Counted from the first letter of the stretch, positions 17,365-27,063 are shown. The stretch: 42,272 bases of DNA from Nostoc sp. LPT (GCF_017115165.1 NZ_JABXKF010000057.1:1-42272), one strand, 5' to 3'. The notes: generated from the sequence alone by a model not told the origin. Numbers and translations are program-made.

Positions 17365-18936
17365 ATGGAACTTATGGATGGCACACGCCTCCTAGCAAAT
17401 CGGTGCAGACGGCGGAGTTTTTTGTTGGGTGCAGGATTCTTAACGGGGTTAACAATAGCTAGTCAATGGCATCCGATATTGGCTAACTCAAGGTTTTCTA
17501 GCTATCCGTTCAGTCTTGGTATTGCCTCTGGCGATCCTTTGCCGGATGGTGTTGTTATCTGGACACGACTGGCTCCAAATCCACTCTCTGGAGGTGGAAT
17601 GCCACTGGTAAATGTTCCAGTGCGGTGGCAAGTTGCCCTTGATGAAAATATGAAACAGGTTGTGCGGCGAGGAACAGTACTAGCGACACCAGAGTTAGCA
17701 CACTCAGTCCACGTTGATGTCCGTGGGCTAAACCCTGACCGTTGGTACTGGTATCAATTTCAAGCAGGTAAGGAAGTTAGCTCCATTGGACGGACTCGCA
17801 CAGCACCAGCATTTTATAGCTATACCCAACAACTGAACTTTGCTTTTGTCTCCTGTCAAGACTGGCAAAATGGCTACTATACGGCTTATCGGCATTTAGC
17901 TGAGGAAAACCTCGACCTTGTGGTTCATTTAGGTGACTACATCTATGAATACGGGCCACAATCTGGTGGCCCGCGCCAGCATAATAGTCCAGAAATTATC
18001 ACTCTTGGCGACTACCGCGATCGCCACACCCTGTACAAAACTGACCCAAATCTCCAAGCTGCTCATGCGGCTTTTCCCTGGATTGTCACTTGGGACGATC
18101 ATGAAGTTGACAACAACTACGCCAACTTAATCCCGGAAGATAACCAGACCCAAGAAGCTTTTAGAAAACGCCGAGCCAATGCCTACCAAGCTTACTACGA
18201 ACACATGCCCTTACGTCAGTCTTCATTGCCCAAGGGCCCAGACGCGCTGCTTTATCGGCGGTTGACTTTCGGTAATTTAGCTGAGTTCAACGTCTTAGAC
18301 ACCAGGCAATACCGCACTAATCAACCTTGTGATGACGGAGTGAAGCCTCGCTGTTCCCAAGCTTTTGATCCCAATGCTACAATGACCGGCTCAGAACAAG
18401 AGCAATGGCTACGAAAAGGGTTAGACCAATCGCGATCGCGCTGGAATGTGATTGCTCAACAGACCATGCTAGCCGAGTACAATTTCAATAGTAGTCCAGG
18501 TGTCAGTGTCTTCAATGTAGATCAGTGGGACGGTTACGTGGCTGCACGTAATCGGCTCTTGAGTTTTCTCAACCAGCGCCAACCCTCTAATCCGGTGGTA
18601 ATTACTGGAGACATCCATTCTAGTTGGGTACACGACCTCAAGCTTGATTTCAATAACCCAAACTCGCCGACTGTAGGCACTGAGTTTGTAGGAACTTCAA
18701 TTACATCTGATTTTCCCACGGCATTCATTGCTCCAGCTCAAGCTTCCCTAAGCAACAATCCTCATACTAAGTTCTTTGACGGTGCTTACCGAGGATACGT
18801 CCGCTGCAACCTGACTCCAAAACGCTGGCAAAGTGACTATCGCGTTGTATCAAGTATCGTTGACATCAATGCCTCTGTCAAAACCCTAGCTTCGTTTGTA
18901 GTCCAAAACGGACAACCAGGGGCACTTCTAAGTTAA
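17365..18936 (+). CDS. phoD: PhoD-type alkaline phosphatase/phosphodiesterase, Tat-exported
   Basis: This 523-residue protein is a PhoD-family enzyme that releases phosphate from organic esters outside the cytoplasm, using calcium and iron in family members. A twin-arginine signal is visible (CRRRSFLLGAGFLTGL, cleavage after ILA near residue 40). The N-terminal beta domain has FSLGIASGDPLPDGVVIWTRL. Metal-binding motifs are FVSCQDWQNGYYTAY, HLGDYIYEYG, WDDHEVDNNYAN and VITGDIHSSW. The ATG at 17365 follows AGGGG at 5 nt; a GTG two codons earlier is possible. A Pho box lies upstream and a hairpin downstream (18960-18988), so it is a single-gene unit. Confidence 0.95.
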   Translation: MELMDGTRLLANRCRRRSFLLGAGFLTGLTIASQWHPILANSRFSSYPFSLGIASGDPLPDGVVIWTRLAPNPLSGGGMPLVNVPVRWQVALDENMKQVVRRGTVLATPELAHSVHVDVRGLNPDRWYWYQFQAGKEVSSIGRTRTAPAFYSYTQQLNFAFVSCQDWQNGYYTAYRHLAEENLDLVVHLGDYIYEYGPQSGGPRQHNSPEIITLGDYRDRHTLYKTDPNLQAAHAAFPWIVTWDDHEVDNNYANLIPEDNQTQEAFRKRRANAYQAYYEHMPLRQSSLPKGPDALLYRRLTFGNLAEFNVLDTRQYRTNQPCDDGVKPRCSQAFDPNATMTGSEQEQWLRKGLDQSRSRWNVIAQQTMLAEYNFNSSPGVSVFNVDQWDGYVAARNRLLSFLNQRQPSNPVVITGDIHSSWVHDLKLDFNNPNSPTVGTEFVGTSITSDFPTAFIAPAQASLSNNPHTKFFDGAYRGYVRCNLTPKRWQSDYRVVSSIVDINASVKTLASFVVQNGQPGALLS

Positions 18937-19556
18937 GCAAATCTCACAAGCAATCAAACAAACCCTTCAGATTATATTTGGAGGGTTTCAATATAGCCTT
19001 AAATATAATTCCGACTATTAAAATATCCGAATTCGGATGTTGTTATCCTGCATTTTGCGGGTGTTCGGATATAGCAATTTTATCTGAGTTACCAAAATTG
19101 CAAAACACTTAAAAAAGGTAGAAAATATGGTTAATTCAGCAGGAGTGTACACTATTCAAGTCGGAAGTGATCGCCTGTTAAAGATTACACTAAATCAATT
19201 TTGCTGAAGAGTTGTTTTAGCATTTCTTTGCAATACTTAACCAACTCTTAATTAAAAAAACTTAACATAGATTAAAAATAATAACTAACATTATAATTTA
19301 TTAAGTTCATCGGGCTACATTGAGAGTATGCTTAATAGTTGAAGTCTAGTTAAAAGTTTAAATAACTAAGTGCAAATAAACTTAAACATTTATTTAGTTT
19401 TTTATCCTTTGCCGTTTGTTTAAGTGTTAAATACTAAAAAACAAAGTTTATTTGTTCCGACTTACTAACTAGGTTGTCAAGTAAGGTGCTGAAAATCCGA
19501 CCAGAGCCAAGTACCAACAGCGAAAACAAAAGTAAACTTCACAAAAATTACGTAAA
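18937..19556. other. Intergenic spacer with palindromes between phoD and the stress protein gene
   Basis: The hairpin AAACCCT/AGGGTTT at 18960-18988 probably ends the phoD transcript, though no T-run follows. At 19024-19071, TATCCGAA and TTCGGATA enclose a second TTCGGAT, and the left part is the 14-bp palindrome ATCCGAATTCGGAT (19025-19038). A 26-codon frame at 19127-19207 is too short to support as a gene. The remaining 350 bp are very AT-rich and should hold the promoter of the stress protein gene. Confidence 0.5.
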
Positions 19557-20408
19557 ATGATCAGAAGAATTTTGCTGGCTGTATCGGGATTGGGACACGC
19601 AGAGGAAATGCTCAAAACCCTGAAAGAAATCCCTTCAATTCAATCTGCAAAAGTTACAATTTTGCATGTTGTTCCTGCACAAAGAACTGCTACTACCATG
19701 ACAGCTAAATGGGAAAATGGTGGTAAAATTCTGGCGAATGCCATTCAAACCTTGAACTTAGATCCTAGCCAAGTTTCTTCAATTTTGCGTGAAGGCGACC
19801 CTAAAGATGTGGTTTGCCAAGTTGCTGATGAAATCGACGCTGACTTGATTATTATGGGTTCACGCGGACTGAAACGGCTGCAATCGATTTTATCAAACTC
19901 AGTCAGTCAATATGTTTTCCAACTATCTTCTCGCCCCATGTTGCTGGTAAAAGATGACATTTATGTTAAAAGAATTAAGCGCATTATGGTGGCAATAGAC
20001 AATTCTGATTCAGCAAAAAATTGCTTGAAATTGGCATTGTTTTTACTCCGAGATATTCCGGGAGGCGAATTAATTTTGGCAAATATTAGTACAGATTTTG
20101 GCGGTAAAAAATCGGAAATAACCCAGGTTAATTCAGATAAAAATCCAGTTTTAGCAGCCGCTGTTGCAGAAGCTGAAAAACAAGGTATCCAATCTCGTTC
20201 TTATATCAGCAGTGGCAAGCCTGGTGAAGAAATTTGTCGATTGGCAGAAGAGTTGAATATAGACTTATTATTGCTCGGTTCTCCAGATCGTCGTCCATCG
20301 ATCGCTAAGAGTTTTGTTGATATAGATCGGCTCATCGGATCTTCCTTGTCTGACTATGTTCGAGTCAATGCCACTTGTCCAGTATTGTTGGCGCGGACAA
20401 TCGCTTAA
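19557..20408 (+). CDS. Tandem-domain universal stress protein (UspA family)
   Basis: This 283-residue soluble protein consists of two Usp domains. Domain 1 runs from RRILLAVSGLGHAEEML to about residue 142 and ends with MGSRGLKRLQSILSNSVSQY, SSRPMLLV. Domain 2 runs from KRIMVAIDNSDSAKNCLK to the end and includes LLLGSPDRRPS and GSSLSDYV, NATCPVLL. The Gly-rich ATP-binding motif (GSxGLxxxxxxxxGSV-like) is present in modified form in both halves. Such proteins bind ATP or AMP and are induced under stress; a specific role cannot be read. The gene has its own long upstream region and a strong hairpin downstream. Confidence 0.92.
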   Translation: MIRRILLAVSGLGHAEEMLKTLKEIPSIQSAKVTILHVVPAQRTATTMTAKWENGGKILANAIQTLNLDPSQVSSILREGDPKDVVCQVADEIDADLIIMGSRGLKRLQSILSNSVSQYVFQLSSRPMLLVKDDIYVKRIKRIMVAIDNSDSAKNCLKLALFLLRDIPGGELILANISTDFGGKKSEITQVNSDKNPVLAAAVAEAEKQGIQSRSYISSGKPGEEICRLAEELNIDLLLLGSPDRRPSIAKSFVDIDRLIGSSLSDYVRVNATCPVLLARTIA

Positions 20409-20416
20409 AGTAAACA

Positions 20417-20488
20417 GTGCTGAGTATAATAATTGTTATCATAAAATAGTAAAGAAATAAGATTTGTCTTGTCTTTACTATTCAGCAC
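20417..20488 (+). terminator. Nested hairpin after the universal stress protein gene
   Basis: An outer pair GTGCTGA/TCAGCAC and an inner perfect 10-bp pair AATAGTAAAG/CTTTACTATT form one extended stem starting 9 nt after the stop. There is no T-run, so it may be a 3'-end stabilising structure rather than a classical terminator. Confidence 0.5.
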
Positions 20489-20530
20489 CGACCACAGGCT
20501 ACGCTAACAGCACTAAATTGATAGTTGATA

Positions 20531-20563
20531 AATAAAAACCCCTACACTATTGGCGCAGGGGTT
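20531..20563 (-). terminator. Terminator of psbM
   Basis: AACCCCT/AGGGGTT (20537-20563) is followed on the minus strand by TTTTTATTT. It starts 22 nt after the psbM stop. It may also act on the plus strand for the stress protein gene, with weaker T content. Confidence 0.75.
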
Positions 20564-20584
20564 ATTTATTTTATACACAAATTC

Positions 20585-20701
20585 TTAACTATCTTTTCCA
20601 CCTTCGCGGCTAGCAGTTTGGATGTACAGAATTAGTAAAAACACAGCAGGGACTAGTACGAACAAAATGCTCGCTATGAATCCCAGGTCATTAACTTGCA
20701 T
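20585..20701 (-). CDS. psbM: Photosystem II protein PsbM
   Basis: This 38-residue protein is PsbM, a single-helix subunit at the dimer interface of photosystem II. It reads [20 protein letters not shown], then [18 protein letters not shown]. The start [18 protein letters not shown] is the family signature, and the membrane helix covers about residues 6-28. The gene is easily missed because of its length. A terminator follows directly, and the next gene upstream in the same direction is a ferredoxin gene about 180 bp away. Confidence 0.96.
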   Translation of the reverse strand: MQVNDLGFIASILFVLVPAVFLLILYIQTASREGGKDS

Positions 20702-20878
20702 GGCAAGAAAGCCTCTCTTAAATTTCCAGTCAACAACATTAGGATAGCATCAACGATGACAGAGTTATACCAATTTAAAATTCAAAATTCAAAATATCCG
20801 CGTAGCGTCTCGTAGAGGGGAAACTCAATTTTGGTAAGTATTTTGACTACTGACTGGATACATGACAGATTTGAGAAC

Positions 20879-21175
20879 TTAAGGCTTCGTGACTACGCTG
20901 ACTGAGCCATTCACTAAAGTTTGACAGGCAAGGCGGTAATTTTCCGGCTTTTTCTTGAATTTTCGGTTTTCTACGTCTGTGCGGGGGGAAAGATTTTCTA
21001 GTCCTTCGACTATTTCCACAACACAAGTACTACACTGACCGTTACCACCACAATTAGTCATCTTGCCAATCAATTTATATATGTCAATGCCATTTTGTAT
21101 CGCCTTGAGGCGGAGATTAGCACCATCTGCCGCCACTACTTCTTTATTTTCTTTGATGAATTTGATATTACCCAC
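20879..21175 (-). CDS. [2Fe-2S] ferredoxin-like protein
   Basis: This 98-residue soluble electron-transfer protein has cysteines [11 protein letters not shown], followed about 34 residues later by YRLACQT. The first spacing is CX5C rather than the CX4C of photosynthetic PetF, so it resembles the adrenodoxin/FdC type, and its partners are probably not those of the main photosynthetic ferredoxin. The start is GTG 21175: AAGGAGG lies 8 nt before it, and the open frame further upstream (to 21295) encodes low-complexity Ile/Lys-rich sequence with no family similarity. It lies between psbM and psbK, all on the minus strand, but terminators suggest separate transcripts. Physiological partner unknown. 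Confidence 0.88.
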   Translation of the reverse strand: MGNIKFIKENKEVVAADGANLRLKAIQNGIDIYKLIGKMTNCGGNGQCSTCVVEIVEGLENLSPRTDVENRKFKKKPENYRLACQTLVNGSVSVVTKP

Positions 21176-21307
21176 AACTAATTCCTCCTTAACTATAAGC
21201 TTGGCTTTCAAGGCTTGATATTGACATAGCTTGATTAACATCTTATTTATTATAATAATTTGTTGCAAAATATTAATAAATATTAACTTTATCAAACACG
21301 GCGCTGC

Positions 21308-21341
21308 AAAAAAAATAGGACAGGTACTCTACCTGTCCTAT
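21308..21341 (-). terminator. Strong rho-independent terminator of psbK
   Basis: A perfect 12-bp stem, ATAGGACAGGTA/TACCTGTCCTAT, with a 3-nt loop (21315-21341) is followed on the minus strand by eight T. It lies 21 nt after the psbK stop. Confidence 0.95.
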
Positions 21342-21361
21342 AAATTGAACAATAGATTAAC

Positions 21362-21499
21362 TTATCTAAATCCCACAGCTGCTTGCCAAACGAAAGCAAG
21401 TAACAAGAAGAATACGGGGATAACTGGGAGAACGTCTACCAAAGGATCGAAGATTTGGTAAGCTTCTGGCAGTTTTGCTAATAAAAGTGCTGCTTCCAT
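21362..21499 (-). CDS. psbK: Photosystem II protein PsbK
   Basis: This 45-residue precursor is PsbK, a single-helix photosystem II subunit near CP43. It reads [20 protein letters not shown], then [25 protein letters not shown]. In the family the N-terminal 8 or so residues are removed, giving a mature protein that starts at KLPEAY. The pattern [20 protein letters not shown] and the Trp-Gln-Ala-Ala-Val-Gly-Phe-Arg end are diagnostic. tgt lies about 100 bp upstream in the same direction, an order conserved in several cyanobacteria. A strong terminator follows. Confidence 0.97.
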
Positions 21500-21560
21500 G
21501 TTTGTTTAAATCCACCTATCCAACATAGCTTTCATAATTGAGAAGTATCTTAACATGGTT

Positions 21561-21600
21561 TGGTCATTGGTCATTGGTCATTGGTCATTTGTCATTTGTG
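21561..21600. repeat. One-sided heptad repeat array (STRR type)
   Basis: TTGGTCA/TTTGTCA heptads lie between tgt and psbK and touch the tgt stop codon. Unlike the other copies, I see no inverted half. Confidence 0.8.
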
Positions 21601-21601
21601 A

Positions 21602-22792
<1,191 letters not shown>

Positions 22793-22984
22793 CTAATCGG
22801 TAAAGAGTTTCAGAAATCCATAACTAGCAGCCATAAAACCAAATGGTATTAGGGCAAGATTAATATTATTTGGCTAAATTATCGACAAATATCAAAATTG
22901 GTAATTGAGTTTTAGCGAACACTTAAGCATTCATTACTAACCTAGTTACCAACTTTACGAGTATATAGTCTAAATAATTGTTAT

Positions 22985-23437
22985 TTAGAAAGAATCAGAA
23001 CAGTCATCGTCAATTTCTGCATCCCACCTGGCTGAGAGTACTTGTTCCATCATCGCTTCTATAGCGCTGACATTGAAGCTTCGCTCTCGTCGCTCTTGTA
23101 AAGGTGTCGATCGGGGAATTAACCGCAGACACACTCCTTCTTGCATCAAATCGAAGTAGGTTTCTTGTTGCGACGACTGTTTTAGTTCCAAGTAATCAAA
23201 ACTACAAACATTCAGATATAGCGCGCGGTTAGCCACTAAGGTAGACCTTTGCGGATTGGCAAAAACTTCCATCACATCCCCTTCACCCTCGCTCAGTACC
23301 TTATCTTCTTGGGTGTAGATGTAGTGGACTCGACCTAAATCTGCCAGCAATCGCCGGATGTCGAGCTTATTCACAATGATGCCCGTGTTAATAATGCACG
23401 GAGCTGGTATCCTGGTGTCGGGTAGATGGTGACTCAT
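22985..23437 (-). CDS. Conserved hypothetical protein, unknown function
   Basis: This 150-residue soluble protein I cannot assign. It starts MSHHLPDTRIPAPCIINTG and has predicted mixed alpha/beta content (VNKLDIRRLLADLGRVHYIYT, ALYLNVCSFDYLELKQSS). The segment RSTPLQERRERSFNVSAIEA is basic, and the C-terminus is acidic (DAEIDDDCSDSF). There is no signal peptide, membrane segment or metal motif. The compositional balance and ordinary codon use suggest a real gene rather than a chance frame. It stands alone between tgt and the divergent cobS gene. Confidence 0.75.
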   Translation of the reverse strand: MSHHLPDTRIPAPCIINTGIIVNKLDIRRLLADLGRVHYIYTQEDKVLSEGEGDVMEVFANPQRSTLVANRALYLNVCSFDYLELKQSSQQETYFDLMQEGVCLRLIPRSTPLQERRERSFNVSAIEAMMEQVLSARWDAEIDDDCSDSF

Positions 23438-23811
23438 AGGAAAATTGCGATTGAGCTAAAAAGAGCAACAACATAGCTAAACTGTCATAATTGAATAGCT
23501 TGTTTACTCCCTACATTTAAAAAAATATCAATTTTATGGGACAATCGTCTAATAATTTGGAGTAAGTTTTTAGTTGACGAATACAAAACACAAATTTTAC
23601 TCCCTAATGGAATTTTAACTTCCTAAATACTTGTTTATGTATAAGGAATTACTCCAATTATTTAATTGCCACTTAGACCAGCATAACAAAATTTTTAACG
23701 AGAATGTTTAATGGAAGTAAATCTTATCTAAAGTTTTAAAGTCTACTGATGTTGGTTGTACCGAAATAAAGACTATTATCTAGCAATTTACCAAAAAATA
23801 ATGTAATTTAG
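23438..23811. other. Intergenic region between divergent genes, upstream of cobS
   Basis: About 370 bp of AT-rich DNA without a convincing gene or hairpin. A GCCACTT near 23668 is one base from the B12-box GCCACTG, but the rest of a cobalamin riboswitch is not visible. Promoters for both neighbours should lie here. Confidence 0.4.
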
Positions 23812-24585
23812 ATGACGAAACAGCAACAGTGGTGGAAAAAGCTGCTGTTAAAGCTGGCAGCTAGTATTATATTTTACACAATTATTCCACTACCTTTTTT
23901 AAACGGATTGGATTTTCGGGGAGTGGCACGTCTTGCTTCCCTTGTCGGGTTGATGATTGGGGGAATTTTAGGGTTACTGGATACGGGAATAGATTATATT
24001 GGTATGCCCGTGCTAACTCGTAGTACTTTGGTAGTAAGTGTTTGGATTGCCATAACTGGAGGATTGCACTTAGATGGGGCAATGGATACTGCCGATGGTT
24101 TAGCAGTGGGTGACCCAGATCGGCGACTGGAGGTGATGGCAGATAGTGCTACAGGAGCCTTTGGAGCAATGGCTGCGATCGCCTTGGTGATACTGAAAAT
24201 AACAGCTTTAGCGGATATACCAGAAAACCGTTGGTTATTGCTGATGGCTGCTTGTGGCTGGGGACGTTGGGGACAGCAACTAGCGATCGCCCGATATCCT
24301 TATCTGAAAGCAACTGGTAAAGGCGCATTTCACAAACAAGCCATTCGTTCTTACAAAGATTTGTTACCGGGATTGTTGTTGTTGTTTAGTTTGAGTGGTT
24401 TACTTTGGCTAATAGATAAACAGCAGCTATTTTTCGCACTGACAATCATAGTTGTTGGAAGTGCGATCGCCACTTTAACTGGTGCATGGTTCAACCACAA
24501 ATTAGGTGGACACACTGGAGATACCTACGGCGCAGTCGTTGAGTGGACTGAAGCCTTATTTCTCTGTGTATTAACCGTTTTTTAA
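23812..24585 (+). CDS. cobS: Adenosylcobinamide-GDP ribazoletransferase (cobalamin synthase)
   Basis: This 257-residue integral membrane protein joins adenosylcobinamide-GDP and alpha-ribazole at the end of cobalamin (or pseudocobalamin) synthesis. The family signature [20 protein letters not shown] lies near residues 83-102, where the acidic residues bind metal, followed by [13 protein letters not shown]. Several hydrophobic helices span the rest, and the C-terminal block has [20 protein letters not shown]. All key acidic residues are present and the length is typical. It is a single gene; a large inverted repeat ends it. Confidence 0.95.
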   Translation: MTKQQQWWKKLLLKLAASIIFYTIIPLPFLNGLDFRGVARLASLVGLMIGGILGLLDTGIDYIGMPVLTRSTLVVSVWIAITGGLHLDGAMDTADGLAVGDPDRRLEVMADSATGAFGAMAAIALVILKITALADIPENRWLLLMAACGWGRWGQQLAIARYPYLKATGKGAFHKQAIRSYKDLLPGLLLLFSLSGLLWLIDKQQLFFALTIIVVGSAIATLTGAWFNHKLGGHTGDTYGAVVEWTEALFLCVLTVF

Positions 24586-24597
24586 GAAATGGGGAGT

Positions 24598-24718
24598 GGG
24601 GGAGGCAGGGGAGCAGGGGGAGATGAGGGGGATAGGGAGACAAGGGGGAATTATTGAATAAATCTCTCCCTTATCTCCCCCCTCTTCCTTGTTTCCCTCA
24701 TCTCTTCTCCATGCCCTG
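24598..24718. repeat. Purine/pyrimidine inverted repeat between cobS and the PPC gene
   Basis: A GGGGA-rich half (24598-24650) is followed by a TCCCC-rich half (24662-24718), including GATAGGGAGA against TCTCCCTTATC. The two genes converge here, so it probably works as a bidirectional terminator. Confidence 0.65.
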
Positions 24719-24735
24719 TTTGGCCAATGCCCACT

Positions 24736-25191
24736 TCATTTAATCGGTTGCAACTTCGTCACTTTGAGTTTAAAAGTCCCAACCCCAGTTTCCCCAAAAG
24801 ACCGCACACGAATAACATAATTCCCTGTCTCTACGATGCGAGTAAAGAGTAAGGAATTGCTACTACCATCAGGACCATCATCATTTTCTGCCAGAGTCGA
24901 ACCATCAGGTGCCAGCAGTGTAATGATACTGTCAAAGTTTTCCGATGATAGGTCAACTGCTAAATTATCGCCCTTCTGCAACTTCACAGTGTAATCACGG
25001 GCAAACCCGCCTTGACCTGTGGGAATGTCTTTGTCGGACAGGCTATCGGAAAGTTCAGTACTGTTAGATAAAGGAATTGGACTATATAATTTATTTTGAG
25101 CAAAAGCTGCATTTGTACTAATGCCTATTGCCAGCAATGTGGCAGGAATGATGATGAGTTGTTTTAAACCTGCCGCAAAAACTTTATTCAT
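24736..25191 (-). CDS. Secreted PPC-domain protein
   Basis: This 151-residue protein has an N-terminal signal peptide (Lys/Gln start, hydrophobic LIIIPATLLAIGISTNAAFA, cleavage near residue 31) followed by one bacterial pre-peptidase C-terminal (PPC) domain. Its pattern is RDYTVKLQKGDNLAVDLSSE, DSIITLLAPDGSTLAENDDG, LLFTRIVETGNYVIRVRSFG. PPC domains are usually tails of secreted proteases; here there is only the domain, so it has no catalytic part and is probably a periplasmic or extracellular binding or stability module. It converges with cobS. Confidence 0.85.
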   Translation of the reverse strand: MNKVFAAGLKQLIIIPATLLAIGISTNAAFAQNKLYSPIPLSNSTELSDSLSDKDIPTGQGGFARDYTVKLQKGDNLAVDLSSENFDSIITLLAPDGSTLAENDDGPDGSSNSLLFTRIVETGNYVIRVRSFGETGVGTFKLKVTKLQPIK

Positions 25192-25277
25192 ACATTTTAA
25201 GCAATTTTTCTACAAAAATAGGTTAATTCGGTCAATGTATCCACTTATTAGTCGAAGCTTGCGCGTTAATTCTTGAT

Positions 25278-25955
25278 TTACCCGTCTTTGACGGCAGTGG
25301 CTACAGCTACTAATCCTAAAACCACAATTCCATACTGACGAAGTGTTTGCACAGCAGACCTGGCAGTAGCACCAGTAGTATAAATGTCGTCCACTAACAG
25401 GACAGGGACATTTGGAGGACGATGGCGAAATTCTTGCCCAATAGCAAAAGCTTTGTCCAAGTTTTTTTCTCGTTTAGATACCGACAAACCAAACTGCGCT
25501 TCAGTTTCTCGCACTCTTGCTAAACCGTTTAGTTTCAATTTTAATCCAGTAATTTCGCAGAAGCTTTGGGCTATCAGTGCGGCTTGATTGTATTTACGTT
25601 GTTTTTGTTTGCTAGCGTGGAGTGGGATAGGAACTACTACAGGCTGGCTATCTCGCCTTGGTGAATTTAACAACCATGCTTCTCCTAACCATTGACCCAA
25701 AGGACGAGCTATTTGGGGTTGATTTTCGTATTTCATTGCTGCGATCGCTCGTTTCACTGGGCCACCATATTCCCCCCAGCCAAACACAGGTATAGGCTCT
25801 TGCCATAAAGAAATCGGGTCTTTACGTTGACATTTTTGCAGTTGTCTGGTGCAGTTCTGACAGAATTCTTGGGAAGTTGCGCGTTGACATAGGGGGCAAT
25901 GGGATTGGAGAAAAAGATTGAGTAAGCCTGTGAGATTTTTAATCCAAGCGTGCAT
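25278..25955 (-). CDS. ComF family phosphoribosyltransferase-like protein
   Basis: This 225-residue protein has the ComF layout. An N-terminal zinc-binding double hairpin (CPLC near 21-24, CQNC near 33-36, then a further Cys) is followed by a type I phosphoribosyltransferase-like domain. The PRPP-binding motif VLLVDDIYTTGATA lies near residues 185-198. Typical linking motifs are CQNCTRQL, IAAMKYENQPQIARPLG, VVPIPLHASKQKQRKYNQAALIA and LARVRETEAQ. ComF acts in DNA uptake in naturally competent bacteria and is conserved in cyanobacteria; the enzyme's substrate is not known. A large heptad repeat element lies just upstream. Confidence 0.93.
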   Translation of the reverse strand: MHAWIKNLTGLLNLFLQSHCPLCQRATSQEFCQNCTRQLQKCQRKDPISLWQEPIPVFGWGEYGGPVKRAIAAMKYENQPQIARPLGQWLGEAWLLNSPRRDSQPVVVPIPLHASKQKQRKYNQAALIAQSFCEITGLKLKLNGLARVRETEAQFGLSVSKREKNLDKAFAIGQEFRHRPPNVPVLLVDDIYTTGATARSAVQTLRQYGIVVLGLVAVATAVKDG

Positions 25956-25961
25956 TTAGAA

Positions 25962-26181
25962 TCGTCCTTTGTCATTTGTCATTTGTCATTTGTCATTTGT
26001 CCTTTGTCATTTGTCCTTTGTCCTTTGTCCTTTGTCATTTTTATTATTTAGCTAGTAACTCTTGACTAATGACCATTGACCAATACAACTCTTGGAGAGG
26101 CTGCGTCAACGACAAAGCTTAGTACAAGTGCCCAATGACCAATGACCAATGACCAATGACTAATGACCAATGACCAATGAC
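25962..26181. repeat. Large convergent heptad repeat element (STRR type)
   Basis: About eleven TTTGTCA/TTTGTCC heptads (25962-26039) are followed by a spacer and AATGACC heptads at 26063-26082 and 26131-26181. It fills the gap between comF and the GNAT gene and runs into the 3' end of the latter. Confidence 0.85.
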
Positions 26182-26693
26182 TTAACATACACGCGATCGC
26201 ACCTTGTTGTTTCTACTCCCGTTGCTGGAGTGTAGCCATTGCTTTCATACAGCTTGACTGCTTCCACCAAAACGCTGGCGGTTTCAATCCAAATTTGTTG
26301 AAAACCACGTTTTGCGATCGCTGCTTCTAGCTGTTGTAACAAATATTTCCCTAATCCCAAACCCCTGATGCTGGGCAAAAGATACATTTTGCGGATTTCT
26401 ACAGCTTTTTCGCCTCGGTGTATGGGGTAGTATGCTCCAGTACCTACTAACTGACTTTGGTGTTCAATTACCCAAAACTCTCCCCCAGTAGCTAAATAAC
26501 ATTCCTCTACGCGCAGCACATCTTGGTCAGCACCCTTTGGTTCCCAACCCAGACCGTATTCTGATAATACATAACTGATCACTTCAGCGGCTCTTGTGCG
26601 ATCGCTTTCCACCCAATTACGAATTAAAAAATCTTGATAATAGTTTTTCATTACCATTTGCTGGTCAAGTTTACACAGAAAATTTTTCTGCAT
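26160..26693 (-). CDS. GNAT family N-acetyltransferase
   Basis: This 177-residue protein is a GCN5-related acetyltransferase that would move an acetyl group from acetyl-CoA to an unidentified amine. The acetyl-CoA-binding motif A is EIRKMYLLPSIRGLGLGKYLLQQLE near 98-119, followed by the C-terminal LYESNGYTPATG. A further ATG 14 codons downstream (26651, MKNYYQDF) fits the family start better; I see no clear ribosome site for either. The last residues, SLVIGH, and the stop TAG come from heptad repeat units, so the repeat has replaced or extended the original C-terminus. Confidence 0.87.
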   Translation of the reverse strand: MQKNFLCKLDQQMVMKNYYQDFLIRNWVESDRTRAAEVISYVLSEYGLGWEPKGADQDVLRVEECYLATGGEFWVIEHQSQLVGTGAYYPIHRGEKAVEIRKMYLLPSIRGLGLGKYLLQQLEAAIAKRGFQQIWIETASVLVEAVKLYESNGYTPATGVETTRCDRVYVKSLVIGH

Positions 26694-26899
26694 CTATATC
26701 CCAATTTACTCAGCAAATAGCAATTTTTGCAGAGTCCATTTCAGGCTGTACTCTCAAGGCGTGAATTATGTCAGTGCTAAGAAAAGTCATTTTTAACGAA
26801 GAAATCGGCTCTACATCTACCTACATCATCAATGCCCAACCAGGTGTATTCTTGCCAAATATGCTGATTGACAAATTCTTTATGACCTTAAATTTAGAT

Positions 26900-27063
26900 T
26901 TATGTAAAAAATAATTCCAAAAGATGTTCGATCTCTGCCTTTTTTGCAACATTTGCCTGTACTGCGATTGCACCTTCGGCTGCAAGATGTTTGGCAATAG
27001 AGGCATCGATTCTTTTGGATGCACCCGTAAAAACTGCAATTTTTCTTGCTAGTTTTTTTATGA
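26900..27063 (-). pseudogene. Short-chain dehydrogenase (SDR) fragment
   Basis: The translation KKLARKIAVFTGASKRIDAS, then IAKHLAAEGA, is the N-terminus of an SDR of the 3-oxoacyl-ACP reductase type. The cofactor motif TGASKGIG is damaged to TGASKRID. It then jumps to IAVQANVAKKAEIEHLLE, omitting about 20 residues of the usual sequence, and stops. Only about 55 of 245 residues remain. Confidence 0.75.

Noticed and set aside
21176..21295. N-terminal extension of the ferredoxin
   Set aside because: The extension is Ile/Lys-rich low-complexity sequence, and a strong AAGGAGG lies directly before the internal GTG start.
23438..23811. Cobalamin riboswitch before cobS
   Set aside because: Only a near-match to the B12 box (GCCACTT) is visible; the other conserved elements and a terminator or RBS-sequestering stem are missing.
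25962..26181. Possible CRISPR array
   Set aside because: The repeat unit is 7 bp in direct tandem with no spacers of 30-40 bp and no cas genes nearby; the same holds for the other heptad arrays.
26768..26914. 48-codon plus-strand frame beginning MSVLRKVIF
   Set aside because: No similarity I recognise, no ribosome site, and it overlaps the SDR relic in a decayed region; kept only as a note.
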